Shown one piece after another: positions 1 through 9,063 of a stretch of DNA of 64,000 nt (positions within the stretch are counted from its first letter, which is position 1; each line of letters begins with the position of its first letter). Both the position numbers and the translations under genes were made by a program. The stretch is from the NCBI GenBank assembly GCA_947306475.1, contig CAMZGS010000002.1, forward strand, positions 240,611 to 304,610. The letters are read 5' to 3'. This stretch comes from an uncultured Comamonas sp. Its GTDB lineage: Bacteria; Pseudomonadota; Gammaproteobacteria; Burkholderiales; Burkholderiaceae_C. The notes below the pieces were generated by a model that had not been told where the DNA came from, ran no database searches, and worked only from the letters and a program-made list of their open reading frames with translations.

Positions 1-824
1 CTGCTGGAAGTAGTGGTACGAATACTTTGCGAGCCCAGGCAGCACGTCTGCCACAGCCTGGTCGCCGATTACTGGAGACGGTGGCAAGCAGTAGTGAAAA
101 GTTGGTAACGCGGGAAATTCGCCGTTCTAAAGGGCGGGAACTTCAGGGCATGGTGACACGGGCATGTTTGAATTCGATCCAGGGGCGCTATCCATTAGTA
201 CGTACCGCTACGCGCGAAGTTGCGTTGGATGATTTCACGAGGATGTTTGGGCCAGGAGGGCGTATGGAAGAGTACTTTCAGCGTGAGTTGGCAAGTTTTG
301 TGGATGTGTCTAAATCACCATGGCGGCTGCGCGAGGGTGCCCAGGGGGGGCTGGGGAGTGCGACGGCTGTTGCAGCCTTTGAAAAAGCACATGTTATCAA
401 GGATGTTTTTTTCCGGGCAGGGACAGGCACTCCAAAAATAACTATAGCCATAAAACCTGTATTGATGGATACAACGATTACGACACTCACATTGGATGTA
501 GATGGGCAGATCGTTCGTTATCAGCATGGACCACAGGTGTCGTATACGGTCAGTTGGCCGGGTACACGCGGAAGCAACCAGGTGCGATTGTCTTTAGAGC
601 CACCATTACCTGAGGGGCGTTCTGGTTTGGTATTGGAAGGTCCGTGGGCTTTGCATCGTCTTTTTGACAAGGCAAATATCCGGTCTGGTGGCAGTCCTGA
701 GCGATTTACAGCGGATATTGAAGTGGGGGGGCGTAATGTGCGCTTTGAGGTGATAGCTGCGAGCGTAAAGAACCCTTTTCGACTCCAAGAGTTAACTGGA
801 TTTTCCTGTCCTGATGGGCTGTAA
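1..824 (+). CDS. tssM: T6SS membrane-complex protein TssM, C-terminal part (partial)
   Basis: The reading frame is open from the left edge (codons in phase with base 3) to a TAA at 822-824, so this is the 3' end of a longer gene. The last ~265 residues match the periplasmic C-terminal region of TssM/IcmF: a helical stretch with ALDDFTRMFGPGGRMEEYF, then a beta-rich tail typical of the part that contacts the TssJ lipoprotein. TssM spans the inner membrane and links TssJ and TssL to the baseplate. The Walker A and membrane segments of TssM are not in this window. Two runs of seven G lie in the coding sequence (344-350, 725-731). tssF follows after 33 bp, so co-transcription is likely. An apparent TTG start at 27 is only an internal codon. 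Confidence 0.9.
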   Translation, partial: AGSSGTNTLRAQAARLPQPGRRLLETVASSSEKLVTREIRRSKGRELQGMVTRACLNSIQGRYPLVRTATREVALDDFTRMFGPGGRMEEYFQRELASFVDVSKSPWRLREGAQGGLGSATAVAAFEKAHVIKDVFFRAGTGTPKITIAIKPVLMDTTITTLTLDVDGQIVRYQHGPQVSYTVSWPGTRGSNQVRLSLEPPLPEGRSGLVLEGPWALHRLFDKANIRSGGSPERFTADIEVGGRNVRFEVIAASVKNPFRLQELTGFSCPDGL

Positions 825-857
825 ATCTGAATATTTCATATTTAAGGAAATTCACAG

Positions 858-2735
858 ATGATGGACCGCCAGTTTTTGGACTATTACAACAGGGAACTGG
901 CCTATCTGCATGAGCTGGGGGGGGAGTTTGCGCAGGCCTTTCCTAAGGTGGCAGGCCACCTTGGTATGCATGGAGAGAATGTTTCGGACCCGTATGTGGA
1001 GCGTTTGCTGGAAGGGTTTGCGTTTCTGGCTGCACGTATCCACCGCAAGATGGATGCCGAGTTCCCAAGATTTTCTCAGCGCTTGCTGGAGGTGATTTAT
1101 CCGCAATACTTGGCTCCCACGCCTTCCATGGCCATTGTGCAGGTTCCACTTGAGGCTAATGCAGGGGGGGGGGATGCGTCGAGTGCATTCCTGCCACGTG
1201 GTAGTGCGCTGAGTAGTGGTGATATTCCAGGGGTAAAGACCCGCTGTCGTTTTGTTACGGCTCATGATCTGGAAGTCTGGCCCATAGATATAGTTGAAGC
1301 ATGGGCCAGCCCGCTGGGGGGGGGAATACAGTTGGGGGATCGCAGGCTGCCCAAGGAGCCTAAAGGAGAGATTCGTCTGCGCTTGAAGTCCAGGTGTGGG
1401 GCAATCGCTTCTCCCAAAAAGTCACCCAAGTATCTGATGTTTTACCTCGATGGTAGTGAAACGCTGGCGACCAGAATTCACGAAGCGCTGATTGGGCATG
1501 TGGTAGGTGTGCTCGTCAGTCGTCCTGGCTCTCAGGAGCAGAGCAGTGTTTTGCCTGCCAGTGCCGTTCAGCCTGAAGGATTTAGAGCAGATCAGGCACT
1601 TTTGCCAACTGATGCACGAGTATTCCAAGGCTATCGACTCTTGCATGAATATTTTTCTTTTCCACAGCGCTTCTTATTTTTTTCGATCAATGGTTTGGAG
1701 CAGCCATTAAAAAAACTGAATTCTGAAATATTTGATTTGACGGTCTTGCTGGACTATGAGCCAAGTGGGCTGGCGGGAGTTGTGGATAGCAGTAGCTTTG
1801 CACTCAATTGTGTCCCGGTAATCAACCTGTTCCATCGCCAGGGTAATCGCCTATTGATTGAGCGAGATGAGGTGGAACATCACGTAGTTGCAGATAGAAC
1901 ACGACCGTTGGATTATGAGGTATATCGAGTGGATATGGTAGATGGCTATGACCATGGCAATCAACCTGTAACAAGATTCTCACCGTTTTATAGACATGTG
2001 GGAACGGCTACCAACTTGAATCAGGCGTATTTCACAACGCGACGTGAGCCGCGGAGACTTTCTGACTCGGCAGTGCGTAATGGTGGGCGATCAAGTTATA
2101 TTGGATCTGAGGTGTTTATTTCTTTGGTTGATCCTCAGGAAGCTCCTTGGCCGGAGCGTATTGCGCAGTTGTCGGTGGAGATGCTGCTTACCAATCGGGA
2201 TTTGCCATTGTTGATGCCCGTATCTTCGAAGCAGGATTTATTGATTGAAACCGATCAAGCGGTGAAGTGGGCACGTATTGTCAGTGGGCCTTCAAGGCCT
2301 CGCCTTTCTTTGGCTGATGGGGAAATGACTTGGCGCTTGATCAGTCATCTCTCACTGAACTATCTGGCCTTGCGTGATCAGGACCCCCAAAGTGGTGCTG
2401 TGTTGCTGCGTGAATTGCTGGGGCTGTATGCATCTTTGGCAGACCCTCTGATTGCCAAGCATGCTGAGGCGATCGTATCGGTGGCAAGTGTCCCTTTGAC
2501 CCGCAGGCTACCGGTCAGCGGACCATTGGTCTTTGGCAGAGGGATTGGCATTGATGTCAGCGTGGATGAACTGCATTTTGCGGGAGCGAGTCCTTATTTG
2601 TTCGGTTGTGTGCTGGAGCAGTTTCTGGCAAGGCATGTCTCGATGAATTCGTTTACTCAGTTTTCTCTACTGAGTTCTTCACGCGGACACTTGGCGAGCT
2701 GGCCACCTCGATGGGGGGGGCGTCCGGATGCATGA
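858..2735 (+). CDS. tssF: T6SS baseplate subunit TssF
   Basis: A 625-residue protein with the family N-terminus (FLDYYNRELAYLHELGGEFA), then FPKVAGHLGM and PYVERLLEGFAFLAARI, all TssF/ImpG/VasA signatures; length is normal for the family. TssF forms the (TssF)2-TssG wedge of the baseplate together with TssE and TssK. The ATG at 858 follows AAGGAAATTCACAG. The last 8 bp overlap tssG, indicating translational coupling. The gene contains G runs of 8 (917-924), 10 (1164-1173), 9 (1316-1324) and 8 (2713-2720), all in frame so the gene is intact here, but they are strong candidates for slippage. Confidence 0.96.
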   Translation: MMDRQFLDYYNRELAYLHELGGEFAQAFPKVAGHLGMHGENVSDPYVERLLEGFAFLAARIHRKMDAEFPRFSQRLLEVIYPQYLAPTPSMAIVQVPLEANAGGGDASSAFLPRGSALSSGDIPGVKTRCRFVTAHDLEVWPIDIVEAWASPLGGGIQLGDRRLPKEPKGEIRLRLKSRCGAIASPKKSPKYLMFYLDGSETLATRIHEALIGHVVGVLVSRPGSQEQSSVLPASAVQPEGFRADQALLPTDARVFQGYRLLHEYFSFPQRFLFFSINGLEQPLKKLNSEIFDLTVLLDYEPSGLAGVVDSSSFALNCVPVINLFHRQGNRLLIERDEVEHHVVADRTRPLDYEVYRVDMVDGYDHGNQPVTRFSPFYRHVGTATNLNQAYFTTRREPRRLSDSAVRNGGRSSYIGSEVFISLVDPQEAPWPERIAQLSVEMLLTNRDLPLLMPVSSKQDLLIETDQAVKWARIVSGPSRPRLSLADGEMTWRLISHLSLNYLALRDQDPQSGAVLLRELLGLYASLADPLIAKHAEAIVSVASVPLTRRLPVSGPLVFGRGIGIDVSVDELHFAGASPYLFGCVLEQFLARHVSMNSFTQFSLLSSSRGHLASWPPRWGGRPDA

Positions 2736-3771
2736 AAGTCAAAAGACTCTTGTTACGCAGCAGCAGGTGCGTGTTTCATGTGCTGAGGAATTGTTGCATA
2801 AACCTTGGAAATTTGACTGGTTCCAGGTAATGCGGCGTTTGGAGGCACAAAACAAGGAATTTCCTCGCCTGGGCATGGCTTTACACCCAGAGCAGGAGCC
2901 TGTCCGAGTTGGACAAAAACCTGCATTGACATTTGCTTCAGCAGTACTTACCAATACCAGGATCAATGAAAAGGGGAAACTTCGTATTGAGCAGGCTGGT
3001 TTTGGTCTTTTTGGTCCTAACGGTCCTTTGCCGTTACATATAACTGAGTATGTGCGGGAGCGTATCGCCTACGATGACGATATGGCTTTGGGGGAGTTCT
3101 CAAATATTTTTCACCACAGATTTGGTTTGATTTTCTATCGCGTTTGGGCGAATGCACAGCCTGCAAATAGCCTCGATCGACCGGATGAAGATAGATTTGC
3201 TGAATACGTTGGGGCCATTATTGGGTATCTGGGAAAATATTTTTATTCACAAGATGCCGTTCAGGATCATGCGAAGCGCTATTTTTCTGGCCACTTGGTA
3301 CGACAGACTAGAAATCCAGAAGGTATCCGCTCCATATTGCAAGAGTGTTTTGCATGTGACATCCGGGTGGAGGAATGGGTACCACAATGGCTCAAGTTGG
3401 AAGAGGGGGAGCGGACTCGATTAGGAAGACTGGCTACTGCAGAAAAACTCGGGGAGGGTGCGGTTTGTGGAACAGCGGTGCTCGATAGGCAGTATCGCTT
3501 TCGCTTGCATGCGGGCCCACTGAATTTGCATCAATACATTCAACTGCTTCCGGGTACGCATGCTAACCGCAGACTACGCGATTGGGTGCGTAATTATGTG
3601 GGGTATGAATTTCAATGGGATTTATGTTTGATTCTCAAACATGCTGACGTTCCTGAGTTGAATTTGGGATCTACTGTGCAGCTTGGGTGGACAACTTGGC
3701 TGGGTGCTGGAGCGGAAAAGAAGGATCGTGATGATTTGATTCTGGATTTGGAGAAAATGGCATCCGTATAA
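2728..3771 (+). CDS. tssG: T6SS baseplate subunit TssG
   Basis: A 347-residue protein of the TssG/ImpH/VasB family. Supporting features are the N-terminal LLHKPWKFDWFQVMRRLEA, the GLFGPNGPLPLHITEYVRER motif, and FHHRFGLIFYRVWANAQP; the length is typical. TssG bridges two TssF copies in each baseplate wedge and contacts TssK and the TssM-L-J complex. The ATG lies inside the 3' end of tssF (8-bp overlap), with the tssF sequence GGGGGGGGCG just upstream serving as a purine-rich ribosome binding region. A 97-bp gap separates it from tssH. Confidence 0.95.
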   Translation: MHESQKTLVTQQQVRVSCAEELLHKPWKFDWFQVMRRLEAQNKEFPRLGMALHPEQEPVRVGQKPALTFASAVLTNTRINEKGKLRIEQAGFGLFGPNGPLPLHITEYVRERIAYDDDMALGEFSNIFHHRFGLIFYRVWANAQPANSLDRPDEDRFAEYVGAIIGYLGKYFYSQDAVQDHAKRYFSGHLVRQTRNPEGIRSILQECFACDIRVEEWVPQWLKLEEGERTRLGRLATAEKLGEGAVCGTAVLDRQYRFRLHAGPLNLHQYIQLLPGTHANRRLRDWVRNYVGYEFQWDLCLILKHADVPELNLGSTVQLGWTTWLGAGAEKKDRDDLILDLEKMASV

Positions 3772-3868
3772 CATGGTGGTGCATTGTACCCTGAATGAGG
3801 GTTGGATCGATAGCCTTTGAATTTTTCCTTTACAGGGATGAGTTCATTGTTTTATGAGATGAGGATTT

Positions 3869-6640
3869 ATGGCAAAGATATGTCGCGTGTCGCTGTTTGG
3901 TAAGATGAACTCGATTTTGTATAAGGCTATTGAGTCTGCAACGGTTTTCGCGAAGATGAGAGGTAACCCCGTTGTAGAACTCAGCCACTGGTTCTACCAG
4001 ATTCTGATGTTGGATGACAGCGATTTGCACCGTATTTGTCGCCATTATGGAGTTGATGGAGGGCGGTTTGCGAACGATATTCTGCAGGTACTGGAGAGAT
4101 TGCCCACAGGAGCCCTGACTATCGAGGACCTCTCCAGAGATATTGATCTGCTGGCGGAGCGTGCCTGGATTGAGGCGTCTTTGGCGCATGACCAGTCGCT
4201 CATTCGTAGTGCTCATCTGGTACTGGCCTTGCTGACCCATGCACAGTTGCGGGAAGCAGCGTTGCGTTTTTCTGGGCAGTGGAGCGCCATTCATGTTGAT
4301 GACTTGCGAGCCAACCTGATGAGTATCACGGCTCAGAGTCCGGAGGATGCTTTGCAGGCCTCTGTGCCTGGAGGTGTGACTCCGGGTGAAGCGTCGGGGG
4401 CATTGGCACCCGCTGCCTTGGGCAAAAAGGATGCGCTGAACAAATATACGCAGGACCTGACCGAGCGTGCACGCAATGGCGAGTTGGATGCCGTAACGGG
4501 AAGGGACGCTGAAATTCGTCAGATCATCGACATTCTGATGCGGCGCAGGCAGAACAATCCCATCCTCACAGGGGAAGCTGGGGTGGGTAAGACGGCTGTT
4601 GTGGAGGGTTTTGCTCTGCGCATCGCCAAAGGGGATGTACCGCCAGCTTTGCAGGGGGTGCAGGTGCGTGTGCTGGATGTTGGTCTGTTGCAGGCTGGAG
4701 CCAGCATGAAGGGTGAGTTTGAGCAGCGCTTGCGACAGCTGATTGAGGAGGTGCAGCATTCTGAGCAGCCCATCATTTTGTTTATTGATGAGGTGCATAC
4801 GCTGGTTGGTGCAGGGAGCGCGGCAGGAACTGGCGATGCTGCCAACCTGCTCAAACCCATGCTGGCACGTGGCAGCCTGCGCACCATTGGTGCTACCACT
4901 TGGGCCGAGTACAAGAAGTACATCGAGAAGGATCCCGCGCTGACGCGCAGGTTTCAAGTGGTTCAGGTGGATGAACCCGATGAGGCAAGGGCAGTGGCCA
5001 TGCTGAGAGGGATTGTCCAGGCGTTGCAAAGCCACCATGGCGTGCGTGTGCTCGATAGTGCATTGCAGGCCGCCGTCTCGCTTTCGCATCGTTACATACC
5101 AGCTCGACAGTTGCCCGACAAGGCCGTGGCATTGCTGGACACTGCTGCGGCGCGCGTGGCCGTCAGCCAGCATGCGACACCGGCACAGTTGGAGGACTGT
5201 CAGCGCAGGATGGCGATCCTGACCAAGGAGCTGAGCATGCTTCGGCGAGAGCAGGCCGAGGGGTTTGGCGATGGGGAAAGGATTGCCCGGCTTGAGGAGC
5301 ATTTGCAGGAGGCCAGAGAGCAGGAGCAGATGCTCATCCAGCGCTGGACGCAGGAGAAAAGCCTGATTGAGGAGATCGTTGCCTTGCGTGAAAAGCTGGG
5401 GATGGGACAGGACGCCGCTGCGTTTGAGCAGGGAGCGCTCGCTGGAACAGAGTCCCTGCAAGGCAGTGTGGAGGTGTCGGTCGATTCGCCAGCTGTGTTG
5501 CTGGAGCAAATCAGGGCGCTGGAAGCACGTTTGCAGAGCGTGCGGGGCGAGGAGTCGCTGGTTTTCGCTGCGGTGGATGAGCAGGTGGTGGCTGCTGTTG
5601 TTGCTGACTGGACGGGCATCCCCGTCGGGCGCATGCTGCGCAATGAAGCTCAGGCGGTATTGGACCTAGCCGACCACCTGGAGCGCAGGGTGCTCGGGCA
5701 GCGTCATGGGCTGGAGGTCATTGCGCGCCGGGTACAAACAGCGCGCGCCGGCTTGGACAATCCCGGCAAGCCCATCGGGGTTTTCATGCTGTGCGGCCCC
5801 TCGGGAGTGGGCAAGACAGAAACAGCATTGGCGTTGGCAGAGTTCTTGTACGGTGGGGAGCAAAACCTGATCACCATCAACATGAGTGAGTTTCAGGAAG
5901 CGCACACCGTCTCCACCCTCAAAGGAGCGCCGCCGGGTTATGTTGGCTATGGCGAAGGCGGTGTATTGACGGAGGCAGTTCGTCGCCGCCCTTATAGCGT
6001 TGTATTGCTTGATGAAGTGGAAAAGGCGCACCCGGATGTCCACGAAATCTTTTTCCAGGTGTTTGACAAGGGGCGCATGGAGGATGGTGAAGGTCGTGAA
6101 ATCGACTTTCGCAATACAGTCATCATCCTTACATCCAATGTTGGTACGGATATTGTCATTTCGCTGTGCAGTGACGCTGAATTGGTGCCAGCTCCCGATG
6201 TGATTGAGAAGGCACTGCGCAAACCCTTGCTGGAAGTATTTCCGCCAGCACTGTTGGGGCGTTTGATCACTGTGCCTTATCTGCCTTTGAGTGCAGAAAC
6301 ATTGATGGGTATCGTGCGCTTGCAATTCGCTCGTATTCAGCAGCGCGTTGCCGATGCACATGCAGCAGAATTCTTGTACGACGAGGCCGCTATTCAGGAA
6401 GTAATAAGTCGTTGCAATGTAGTCGATGCTGGCGGGCGCATGATTGATGCCATTCTGACGAATACGGTACTGCCGGAGATCAGCCGTAAGTATCTCGAAG
6501 GTGTAATGCAGGGGCTGGTGCTGAAACGGGTCAGCCTATCGGCAAGTCAAGGTGAGTTTTTGTATGACTTTGACATGAGACAGGCTGAAGAGCTTGCTGT
6601 TGTCAATGTGGCATGTGAGGCTGCAGTTTACCTGCACTGA
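3869..6640 (+). CDS. tssH: T6SS sheath-disassembly AAA+ ATPase TssH (ClpV)
   Basis: A 923-residue Clp/Hsp100 ATPase. The N-terminal ~150 residues (LFGKMNSILYKAIESATVFA) are the ClpV-type N domain that binds contracted TssC. Nucleotide domain 1 has Walker A GEAGVGKTAVVEG (around residue 235) and Walker B ILFIDEVHTLVGAG; a coiled-coil middle domain follows near residues 430-500; domain 2 has GPSGVGKTETALALAE (around 643) and VVLLDEVEKAHPDVHE. TssH strips and recycles the contracted TssB/TssC sheath. The start at 3869 gives the full family N-terminus; a second ATG at 3905 would remove part of the first helix. Kinase gene follows after 24 bp. Confidence 0.96.
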   Translation: MAKICRVSLFGKMNSILYKAIESATVFAKMRGNPVVELSHWFYQILMLDDSDLHRICRHYGVDGGRFANDILQVLERLPTGALTIEDLSRDIDLLAERAWIEASLAHDQSLIRSAHLVLALLTHAQLREAALRFSGQWSAIHVDDLRANLMSITAQSPEDALQASVPGGVTPGEASGALAPAALGKKDALNKYTQDLTERARNGELDAVTGRDAEIRQIIDILMRRRQNNPILTGEAGVGKTAVVEGFALRIAKGDVPPALQGVQVRVLDVGLLQAGASMKGEFEQRLRQLIEEVQHSEQPIILFIDEVHTLVGAGSAAGTGDAANLLKPMLARGSLRTIGATTWAEYKKYIEKDPALTRRFQVVQVDEPDEARAVAMLRGIVQALQSHHGVRVLDSALQAAVSLSHRYIPARQLPDKAVALLDTAAARVAVSQHATPAQLEDCQRRMAILTKELSMLRREQAEGFGDGERIARLEEHLQEAREQEQMLIQRWTQEKSLIEEIVALREKLGMGQDAAAFEQGALAGTESLQGSVEVSVDSPAVLLEQIRALEARLQSVRGEESLVFAAVDEQVVAAVVADWTGIPVGRMLRNEAQAVLDLADHLERRVLGQRHGLEVIARRVQTARAGLDNPGKPIGVFMLCGPSGVGKTETALALAEFLYGGEQNLITINMSEFQEAHTVSTLKGAPPGYVGYGEGGVLTEAVRRRPYSVVLLDEVEKAHPDVHEIFFQVFDKGRMEDGEGREIDFRNTVIILTSNVGTDIVISLCSDAELVPAPDVIEKALRKPLLEVFPPALLGRLITVPYLPLSAETLMGIVRLQFARIQQRVADAHAAEFLYDEAAIQEVISRCNVVDAGGRMIDAILTNTVLPEISRKYLEGVMQGLVLKRVSLSASQGEFLYDFDMRQAEELAVVNVACEAAVYLH

Positions 6641-6664
6641 GTATTTTTGAACTCAGGAGTAGAT

Positions 6665-8452
6665 ATGGAAAATATTTCCACACCAGTTGATGGTGCGGCT
6701 CCGAGGCCGGCAAGCAGCCTGCCAATGGGATGGCGATTGCACGAATATGAAATTAAGTCGGTTTTGGGCGAGGGGGGGTTTGGCATTGTCTATCTTGCAC
6801 GCGACACCTTGTTGGGACGTGATGTTGCCATCAAGGAATTTCTGCCCGTAAGTCATGCCACCCGCTACGAAACGCACCGGGTGCGTGCACGCACACAAGA
6901 ACATCAGGTATTGTTTGATAAAGGTATGCAAAGTTTCGTGGCCGAGGCGCGTATTCTGGCTCAGTTTCGAAATAGAAACCTGGTGGAAGTGCTGCGGTTT
7001 TGGGAGGGAAATGGTACAGCCTACTTGGTGATGCCCTATTACCAAGGTCGCACTTTGAGGGAGTTGATTCAGAAAGGGTACCGCTCTACCACTAAAGGAG
7101 AGTTGCTCAGCATTCTGTTGCCTCTGATGCAAGGCTTGGACCAGGTTCATGAGGTGGGATGTTATCACCGTGATATCTCTCCTGACAATATCATGATTTT
7201 GTCGGATGGATCTCCCTTGTTGCTGGATTTTGGTGCTGCAAGGCATGAAATCATCAGTCAGGCGGATTACTCTACAGTAATCCTGAAGCCGGGTTTTGCT
7301 CCCATAGAACAATATGGAGGAAGTGAAACGGCGGCTCAGCAGGGAAGCTGGACAGATGTCTATGCTCTGTGTGCGGTTGCATACCAAATGATTACAGGTA
7401 ATACGCCTCCGGTGTCGGTGGCCCGTATCATGCGGGATCCGTTGGTACCGCTTCGTGATTTAGCTGGCCAGTTGCAGCTTCCAGTGCATGTGCTGGAGGC
7501 GATCGATGCTGGCTTGAAAATTCAGCCACAAGATCGCCCTCAGTCGATGAAAGATTTGCGGAGACTGTTCGAGAGCGGGGAAATAGAGATTCAGAAGCTG
7601 TCTGAGAGCCACCGTATTCAGCAGCAGGTATTGAAGAGTGATGCTGCTCATAATGAAAACTCCCCGAGTGTAAATGTACAGGTAGGAGCTCTCTCTATAC
7701 CTGAAGAGGAGAGTGTGCAACCTGATTTTGTGTCAACGGACACACAACGAGCGCGATCAAGCAAAAAGTTTTTTGGGGTTGTACTGGCTTTCCTGCTTTT
7801 GCTGGGAGTGGGGGCAGGTGTGTTTCTCGGGTTGCATTTGGATGCTGAGCGGCAGACGGTGTTGGTGCATAAGCCCAAGGTGGAGATGGACTCCACGGCA
7901 CAGGTTGCGGCATCGGAGACGGACACCTTGCCGGTTGAGCCCCAGCAGCACGAGCACGTGAACGATACAGAAGGGATTGACGCCAGCCGCAATGGAGGGG
8001 GGGCTGATGCAGAGCAGACGATCGGGACCATCCCGACGGATTTGACCGCTGCGCGCAGCAGTGAGATTTCCGAGGGAGCAGAGCTGTCGCAGCGAGCAGA
8101 AGAGGATGTTGTGGTGGGAACTGTAGAAGCAGCAGCTTCCCAGCTCGTGGCAGAGGAGCCGTCCAGTGTGGTGGAAGGACAGCAAGCAGAGGAAGCAGCT
8201 GTGTCTCAGCAGGGGCGAATCATCGTGGATGCCAGGCCTTGGGGCGATGTTTATATCAATGATGTGTTGATTGGCACCACGCCTCCCAGAGTCTCTGCCA
8301 GCTTTCCACCAGGGTTGGTACGGCTGGAAATTCGCAATGACGGCGTGCCTTCACATAAACGCACATTGGAGTTGCAGGCGGGCCAGACCACACACGTGTC
8401 TCACAATTTTTTAAAACAGCCAGCCTTGCCTGCATCTGGGACGGAGCCATGA
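6665..8452 (+). CDS. T6SS-associated membrane Ser/Thr protein kinase with PEGA domain (PpkA-like)
   Basis: A 595-residue Hanks-type kinase. The glycine loop is GEGGFGIVY (from residue ~33), the catalytic lysine is in VAIKEF, HRDISPDN begins at H168, and the magnesium motif is LLLDFGAARHE. After the kinase fold (to ~300) come a linker, one membrane segment near residues 370-390 (FFGVVLAFLLLLGVGAGVFL), an acidic low-complexity stretch, and a PEGA-type beta domain (~516-585), predicted periplasmic. ATG 6665 has GGAG six bases upstream; an in-frame TTG at 6647 lacks such a site. In other T6SS, PpkA phosphorylates the FHA protein and PppA reverses it; those partners are downstream here. Using a PEGA domain as sensor is an inference. 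G7 tracts lie at 6772-6778 and 7997-8003. Confidence 0.9.
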   Translation: MENISTPVDGAAPRPASSLPMGWRLHEYEIKSVLGEGGFGIVYLARDTLLGRDVAIKEFLPVSHATRYETHRVRARTQEHQVLFDKGMQSFVAEARILAQFRNRNLVEVLRFWEGNGTAYLVMPYYQGRTLRELIQKGYRSTTKGELLSILLPLMQGLDQVHEVGCYHRDISPDNIMILSDGSPLLLDFGAARHEIISQADYSTVILKPGFAPIEQYGGSETAAQQGSWTDVYALCAVAYQMITGNTPPVSVARIMRDPLVPLRDLAGQLQLPVHVLEAIDAGLKIQPQDRPQSMKDLRRLFESGEIEIQKLSESHRIQQQVLKSDAAHNENSPSVNVQVGALSIPEEESVQPDFVSTDTQRARSSKKFFGVVLAFLLLLGVGAGVFLGLHLDAERQTVLVHKPKVEMDSTAQVAASETDTLPVEPQQHEHVNDTEGIDASRNGGGADAEQTIGTIPTDLTAARSSEISEGAELSQRAEEDVVVGTVEAAASQLVAEEPSSVVEGQQAEEAAVSQQGRIIVDARPWGDVYINDVLIGTTPPRVSASFPPGLVRLEIRNDGVPSHKRTLELQAGQTTHVSHNFLKQPALPASGTEP

Positions 8453-9063
8453 AAAACTTGTTTGTCACGTTTCTTTTCGGTGTGGTTTCTGTATTGGGCA
8501 CACAAGGGTGCAGCACGATTTTTGATGCTCCTCAAGGTGGTGGAGATCTCTCGGAGCAGGTACCGGATTCCGTCCTTGCCAGTCTTGATGCCATGGCACA
8601 GAAGCCGTCGTCCGGCCTGCCAGATATGGATGTAGCCAAGGAGATCCAGGAGCAGGGTATTGAACGAGCGACGGCCCTTGCAGGAGGTGTCTTGCAAGGG
8701 CGTGCCAGGCAGGCACTTGCACGCGAAAAGTTTGTACGTCAATCAGCAGAAAGCATGTCAGAGCCGACGGTGTTTTTCGAGCGCATCGCTACAACGATGC
8801 CGCAGTTGATCATATTGGATGGGCATCAGGCCGCTGTGTGGTTAAACGGTCAGCGCTTAACTATCCCGGAAAGTAGTGCAAGCCATGTTTTCTTGCTGAA
8901 TCCAGGCGAGTATCAACTTAAAGTGCTTTATTGGGGGGGCAATACCACGGCCTTTGAGGCACTGCTGCGAATTGCACAACGAGAGCGTGTGACGGTGCGG
9001 TTGACACCATCGAATTTCCTTTCTGACGTGCCTACATCAACTGAAATCAAAAAGAAACGGTGA
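8449..9063 (+). CDS. T6SS cassette lipoprotein-like protein of unknown function
   Basis: A 204-residue protein whose ATG overlaps the kinase stop (ATGA), so the two are translationally coupled. The N-terminus has a hydrophobic segment followed by LGTQGC, a plausible though imperfect lipobox, so lipidation is likely but unproven. The C-terminal ~80 residues (IILDGHQAAVWLNGQ and LLNPGEYQLKVLYWGG) look like a small beta domain of PEGA type, similar in character to the end of the kinase. I do not recognise a named family. Its position between kinase and FHA protein suggests an envelope partner in the signalling cassette; that is an inference. A G7 tract is at 8933-8939. Confidence 0.75.
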   Translation: MKNLFVTFLFGVVSVLGTQGCSTIFDAPQGGGDLSEQVPDSVLASLDAMAQKPSSGLPDMDVAKEIQEQGIERATALAGGVLQGRARQALAREKFVRQSAESMSEPTVFFERIATTMPQLIILDGHQAAVWLNGQRLTIPESSASHVFLLNPGEYQLKVLYWGGNTTAFEALLRIAQRERVTVRLTPSNFLSDVPTSTEIKKKR